Below are positions 5,925-8,840 of a DNA stretch of 8,840 nt, one piece after another. Position 1 is the first letter of the stretch. Each line of letters opens with the position of its first letter. The stretch comes from STD2-77 sp964503935 (lineage in GTDB: Bacteria > Patescibacteriota > Minisyncoccia > JAHIHE01 > JAGLIN01), in the NCBI GenBank assembly GCA_964503935.1, contig CAZDCJ010000042.1:1-8840 (forward strand), in the 5' to 3' direction. The position numbers were made by a program, and so were the translations under genes. The notes beneath the pieces were generated by a model. That model searched no databases and was not told where the DNA came from. It saw only the letters and a program-made list of their open reading frames with translations.

Positions 5925-6031
5925 AGTTGTGTCTGATTTGATTATCTATGCCGGATTTAAAATAGGCCCCTGATTTTAAAAAAAACCAATCCGTCGGAAG
6001 GTTTTCACTGAATCTATCTTAATCTGTAAAC

Positions 6032-6059
6032 ATTATAACAGAAGGAATAAGAGTGTCAA
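6032..6059 (-). promoter_or_regulatory. consensus sigma70 promoter of nusA
   Basis: On the minus strand TTGACA (6059-6054) and TATAAT (6037-6032) are both perfect consensus hexamers, 16 nt apart. The predicted start near 6025 gives a 5' untranslated region of about 100 nt. That leader includes a run of eight T preceded by a short TCCG/CGGA stem, which is too weak to call an attenuator. The 16-nt spacer equals that of both rRNA promoters. Confidence 0.85.
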
Positions 6060-6063
6060 ATCC

Positions 6064-6092
6064 TGGACTCCTTCCTCATTCCGTTGTATCAT
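6064..6092 (+). promoter_or_regulatory. possible promoter of the dehydrogenase-glycosyltransferase unit
   Basis: TGGACT (6064-6069) and TATCAT (6087-6092), 17 nt apart, match the consensus at four and five positions. The predicted start would lie about 40 bp before the first ATG. It is back to back with the strong nusA promoter. It is only a moderate match and other AT-rich hexamers are nearby. Confidence 0.35.
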
Positions 6093-6138
6093 TAATTAAC
6101 AGAAAGCACCTTAACAAAAACGCAACGGGAGGACACGA

Positions 6139-7095
6139 ATGGGAAAAAATATAGTCATAATCGGTTCGGGCGTAGTCGGACAGGCTACGGGCTCCGGACT
6201 GAAGGAACACGGCCACAGTATTACCTATGTCGATATAGATGAAAGATTGACGGAGAATCTTGAGTCTCAAGGGGAAACTGTAATGACTCTAGAAAAGATG
6301 GATGGGATAAGAGCAGATATAGTGATGTTCTGCGTATCCACTCCAGAGAGTCCCGACGGGAGCGTAAATCTCGAGCACATGACCGATGCCATTACCGCCT
6401 ATGGACCTCATCTAAGGTCCATAGTGACTGAAAACGAAAGGCCTCTGGTCGTAATCCGAAGCACGGTTCCTCCGGGAACTACGAAGCAGCTTCTTATCTC
6501 TCTGCTCGAGCAAAGCTCCGACTTATCAGCCGGGAAGGATTTCGGTGTCTGCGTACAGCCCGAATTCCTGAGGGAAAGATCAAGCAGGGAAGATTTTTTG
6601 CATCCGCGCGCGATAGTCATCGGGCAGCTTGATAAGCTATCCGGTGACCGGCTAGCAGGACTGTATGAGGATTTCGGAAGCGATATCTTCCGCGTCGATC
6701 TCAGGACCGCAGAATTCATCAAGTATGCGCACAACCTGGTCAACGCAGCCAAGATATCGTTTGCAAACGAGATGTGGAGGCTGGGAGAACGCATAGGCAT
6801 AGACACGAACGAGGCGCTAAGCATCGTTTCCCGCACGGCAGAAGCATGTTGGAACCCGGATTACGGACTTCGGGGCGGATATCCCTACAGCGGATCATGC
6901 CTGCCCAAAGATACGAAAGGATTCCATGAGTTCGCATCCGGGCTCGGGATAGAAATGCCACTGCTCGCAGCAGTCATCAGGACGAACGAGATGATAGAAA
7001 ACGTGACAGAAAGAAGAGACATCGTGCCCAAAAAGACAGACTGTCCTTCGGAGGCTGCAAAAGTTGCCGGAGGGAATTCAGGATGCCTTTCGTAA
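6139..7095 (+). CDS. UDP-glucose/GDP-mannose dehydrogenase-like protein lacking the C-terminal domain
   Basis: Family members oxidise the C6 hydroxyl of a nucleotide sugar to a carboxylate in two NAD-dependent steps, for example UDP-glucose to UDP-glucuronate. Residues about 1-185 form the Rossmann NAD domain, with GSGVVG (9-14), acidic VDID near Asp32, STP at 67-69 and RSTVPPGTT at 107-115. PEFLRE (141-146) contributes the conserved Glu. The central helical domain follows, with Lys205 in NAAKISFANE. The catalytic cysteine is Cys254 in GSCLPKD, with Asp258. The protein is 318 residues, against about 400-450 for the family. The usual third domain, with its GLAFK...TDD-type motif, is missing and is replaced by a short unrelated tail from about residue 292. 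The start is supported by GGGAGG (6127-6132), 6 nt before the ATG. The next gene overlaps by 13 bp. Retained catalytic residues argue for activity, but the nucleotide-sugar site is incomplete, so the substrate is uncertain. Confidence 0.88.
   Translation: MGKNIVIIGSGVVGQATGSGLKEHGHSITYVDIDERLTENLESQGETVMTLEKMDGIRADIVMFCVSTPESPDGSVNLEHMTDAITAYGPHLRSIVTENERPLVVIRSTVPPGTTKQLLISLLEQSSDLSAGKDFGVCVQPEFLRERSSREDFLHPRAIVIGQLDKLSGDRLAGLYEDFGSDIFRVDLRTAEFIKYAHNLVNAAKISFANEMWRLGERIGIDTNEALSIVSRTAEACWNPDYGLRGGYPYSGSCLPKDTKGFHEFASGLGIEMPLLAAVIRTNEMIENVTERRDIVPKKTDCPSEAAKVAGGNSGCLS
7069..7073 (+). promoter_or_regulatory. Shine-Dalgarno site fixing the glycosyltransferase start
   Basis: GGAGG lies 9 nt before the ATG at 7083, inside the 3' end of the dehydrogenase gene, whose TAA ends at 7095. 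The 13-bp overlap and internal ribosome site suggest translational coupling. It also argues that the dehydrogenase stop is genuine and that the two proteins are made separately. Confidence 0.75.
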
Positions 7096-8375
7096 CGCCG
7101 GAATATCTGCGCTACGTAATACCGATCGGACTTATAGGACTATGGAGATGGACCGTCTGGCTCATCAAGAAGGTAGCAGCCCGATCCTACCGCCCGGTTC
7201 CTACGGATCCGAGGACGACAGATATGGCTTTCAGTATCGTAGTGCCCGTCTATGACGAAGATCCGGAGCTGCTTCGCCGCGCATTGCTTTCTTGGCTGGT
7301 CAATGCTCCGGAAGAGATCATCCTCGTCATAGACGCATCGGACAAGAAAAGCATCGAAGCTTGCCGCGGATTTGTAAAAAAGAATCCACTGGCTGATATA
7401 AGGATTGCCATAACAGACACGCCCGGTAAGAGAGCCGCGCTGGCAAAAGGCATCCGAGAAGCGAGACATGAGTTCGTCGCCCTGGTGGACAGCGACACCG
7501 TATGGGAAAACGATCTCAGAGACAAGGCACTGGCACCGTTTCTCGACAGCAGGGTCGGAGGAGTCATCACCCGGCAGAATGTCTTGGAAAGCGCGTCAAT
7601 CTTCCAGAAGATCACGGACATATTCTGGGATCTGCGCAATTCCGACGAATGGCCGTCACAGACCGCCATGGGACATGTACTCACATGCCTTTCCGGCCGG
7701 ACTGCGTTCTATCGAAGGAATATCCTGCTGCCGATCCTGAATGCGTTCCAGAACGAATACATCTTCGGAAGGAAAAAAGAATCGGGAGACGATAAGTGCC
7801 TGACGCGCTACCACCAGGATGCCGGAGGGCACAGCGCCTTCCAGAGCAGCGCTCAGGTGTATTCGAGCGCGGCTCCGGATTTCGGAACATTCTGGAACCA
7901 GAGGGTCCGCTGGACGAGGAACAGCTTCAATTCAGACCTGGTGAGCCTGGGACAATCCTGGACTTGGAGGCATCCGTATATAGCCTTCTATATGCTGGAC
8001 AGATTCATCTCCCCTTTCACCACCTTGCTCGCGCCAATCTTCTTCATCCATGCGGTATATCACGGCGCATGGATCGTAGCCTTCGGCCTGATCGCTTGGT
8101 GGCTTCTCAGCCGCGGGATAAAGATATTTCCGCATCTCAGACGTCGCCCGAGAGATATCATCCTCCTGCCAGCATATATCCTCATGAACTTCATCGTCTC
8201 GGTGGCAAAGATCTATGCCCTGATTACGCTGAGACATCAGAGATGGATACGCGAAGGGAAGGAAAGAAAACAAAAAATGTATCTTCGCAACATAGCATCA
8301 GATGTCCTTATCCCGTCTCTCATGATGGGATTGATATTCTATGCCCTGTTCTATCTGGTATTTAATGTCCTTTAA
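7083..8375 (+). CDS. membrane-bound family 2 glycosyltransferase, hyaluronan synthase/NodC-like
   Basis: Processive family 2 synthases polymerise UDP-sugars on the cytoplasmic face and export the chain through their own membrane helices. One N-terminal helix (about 10-30) precedes a GT-A domain starting FSIVVPVYDED (50-60). Catalytic motifs are in the expected order: GKRAAL at 115-120, DSD at 136-138 (metal and UDP), SGRTAFYRR at 204-212, GDD at 235-237 (catalytic base region) and QRVRW at 273-277 (the QxxRW acceptor or product motif) followed by TRN. About four C-terminal membrane segments lie between 300 and 428. The 430-residue length and the SGRTAFYR and RWTRN wording fit hyaluronan synthase-like enzymes. 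Chitin- or poly-GlcNAc-type products are also possible. Coupling to a UDP-glucose dehydrogenase-like gene favours a uronic-acid-containing polymer, but sequence alone cannot give the product. Confidence 0.92.
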   Translation: MPFVTPEYLRYVIPIGLIGLWRWTVWLIKKVAARSYRPVPTDPRTTDMAFSIVVPVYDEDPELLRRALLSWLVNAPEEIILVIDASDKKSIEACRGFVKKNPLADIRIAITDTPGKRAALAKGIREARHEFVALVDSDTVWENDLRDKALAPFLDSRVGGVITRQNVLESASIFQKITDIFWDLRNSDEWPSQTAMGHVLTCLSGRTAFYRRNILLPILNAFQNEYIFGRKKESGDDKCLTRYHQDAGGHSAFQSSAQVYSSAAPDFGTFWNQRVRWTRNSFNSDLVSLGQSWTWRHPYIAFYMLDRFISPFTTLLAPIFFIHAVYHGAWIVAFGLIAWWLLSRGIKIFPHLRRRPRDIILLPAYILMNFIVSVAKIYALITLRHQRWIREGKERKQKMYLRNIASDVLIPSLMMGLIFYALFYLVFNVL

Positions 8376-8412
8376 AACAGCCTTGGAAAATCATCTCCGA
8401 GGCTTTTATTTC
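8376..8412 (+). terminator. Rho-independent terminator after the glycosyltransferase gene
   Basis: GCCTTGG (8380-8386) pairs with CCGAGGC (8397-8403) with one G-U pair and a 10-nt loop. The hairpin is followed by TTTTATTTC and preceded by AAAACA. It begins 5 nt after the stop codon and closes the two-gene plus-strand unit. Confidence 0.75.
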
Positions 8413-8531
8413 ATCTTACCCGCCACAGATAGCGACGATATCAGAAGTATGCGGAAGGCGTTTCTCACGTGAATATCGGAATCGCTTCCTTTATCCGGCG
8501 ATCTGTCTCTCGACGGAAAGATACTCTATCT

Positions 8532-8555
8532 TGTCATTCCTATGAAGACGGGAAT
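8532..8555. repeat. half-copy of the TGTCATTCC palindromic repeat
   Basis: TGTCATTCC (8532-8540) and GGAAT (8551-8555), followed by CC, reproduce the left-end hairpin pattern of the family, with stem ATTCC/GGAAT. No matching right end is obvious nearby. It may instead pair with the right end at 8709-8717, with the copy at 8624 nested inside. Confidence 0.5.
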
Positions 8556-8623
8556 CCATGACTAAACAGGATACACCCTTTCAAATATCAAGGCTCCATA
8601 TGCATCCGAGAAACCTTCCTTTC

Positions 8624-8717
8624 TGTCATTCCGGCAGGAATCCCTTAAACGATATAATCGACACGGATCATATCATCTGCATCGGATGAAGTACGAGGGA
8701 TTCTTACAAGAATGACA
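8624..8717. repeat. double-hairpin intergenic repeat, short copy
   Basis: TGTCATTCC (8624-8632) and AGAATGACA (8709-8717) are inverted repeats with one mismatch. Each end folds locally: ATTCC-GGCA-GGAAT (8628-8641) and ATTCT-TACA-AGAAT (8700-8713). This is the same two-hairpin plan as the copies at 3439 and 4555, but with shorter stems that lack the second stem block. Confidence 0.7.
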
Positions 8718-8791
8718 AACTGTAGGATTCATCGCAGGATATAGAGTTTTTCTTACTGATTCGGTTAATTCCGATATTCACGTTTCCCGGG

Positions 8792-8797
8792 TATAAT
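8792..8797 (+). promoter_or_regulatory. possible -10 hexamer of a promoter reading out of the window
   Basis: TATAAT is a perfect -10 hexamer. The best -35 at 17-nt spacing is TTCCGA (8769-8774), which matches only three consensus bases. A second TATAAT lies at 8820-8825 with no -35. A downstream gene would have to lie outside the window, so the call is weak. Confidence 0.3.
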
Positions 8798-8840
8798 AAA
8801 GCAAAAATCACAGACGATGTATAATTGGTATAGGTAAATA

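Larger units (their letters stand above)
8413..8840. other. intergenic region without a recognisable gene
   Basis: No convincing coding frame, tRNA or other RNA gene is seen here on either strand. The stretch holds remnants of the TGTCATTCC palindromic repeat family (8532-8555 and 8624-8717) and TATAAT hexamers near the right edge. The next gene presumably begins beyond the window. Confidence 0.6.

Noticed and set aside
5538..5936. Plus-strand 132-residue hydrophobic open frame opposite nusA
   Set aside because: The Leu/Phe-rich sequence is what the antisense of a Glu/Lys-rich protein gives. nusA has clear S1 and KH domains on the minus strand.
5984..6004. Attenuator in the nusA leader (short stem plus a run of eight T)
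   Set aside because: Only about four base pairs precede the T-run, too weak to call without RNA data.
7796..8365. Plus-strand 189-residue open frame inside the glycosyltransferase gene
   Set aside because: It is out of frame with a protein carrying all synthase motifs and its membrane helices. It has no hydrophobic or domain pattern of its own.
6139..8375. Dehydrogenase and glycosyltransferase as one frameshifted fusion gene
   Set aside because: The glycosyltransferase has its own GGAGG and ATG and a normal N-terminal helix. The alternate frames near 7000-7090 show no dehydrogenase C-domain sequence.

Overview
The window looks like a chromosomal segment of an uncultivated bacterium of the Candidate Phyla Radiation, most likely Parcubacteria-like. 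The evidence is the 5' end of a 16S rRNA gene at the left edge (minus strand, beginning GGATGAACGCTAGCGGCGTGG after the universal 27F site), compact single-domain housekeeping genes, weak or absent Shine-Dalgarno sites on several genes, and a nusA with no rimP or infB beside it. The phylum assignment is inferred from a short 16S stub and gene style. A finer placement (for example Moranbacteria) cannot be settled from this window.

Layout. Positions 1-54 hold the start of 16S rRNA on the minus strand. Its leader carries a boxA-like antitermination site, small hairpins and two tandem consensus promoters (271-298 and 392-419). From 480 to 681 there is a perfect 29-bp palindrome and a decayed palindromic repeat. 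Part of that repeat forms the terminator of the next gene. On the minus strand follow an AT-rich small membrane protein of unknown function (692-1153), ClpP protease subunit (1227-1799), trigger factor (2087-3367), family II manganese-dependent inorganic pyrophosphatase (3584-4516) and transcription factor NusA (4734-5924). A full-consensus promoter drives nusA from 6032-6059. No convincing terminator was found between nusA, ppaC and tig, so these three may share a transcript that ends at the terminator at 2031-2060. Their two spacers are almost the same length (217 and 216 bp), and each holds a copy of the same double-hairpin repeat.

On the plus strand, divergent from nusA, is a two-gene unit with a 13-bp overlap. 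The first gene is a UDP-glucose dehydrogenase-like protein that keeps its NAD and catalytic domains but lacks the usual C-terminal nucleotide-sugar-binding domain. The second is a membrane-embedded family 2 glycosyltransferase of the hyaluronan synthase/NodC type. Together they suggest synthesis of a surface polysaccharide, possibly containing uronic acid. A Rho-independent terminator closes the unit. Positions 8413-8840 have no recognisable gene but hold more repeat copies and a possible promoter pointing out of the window.

The most interesting signals are the truncated dehydrogenase coupled to a synthase, and the intergenic double-hairpin repeats, whose two best copies differ by compensatory base-pair changes. 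Three strong promoters also all use a 16-bp spacer.
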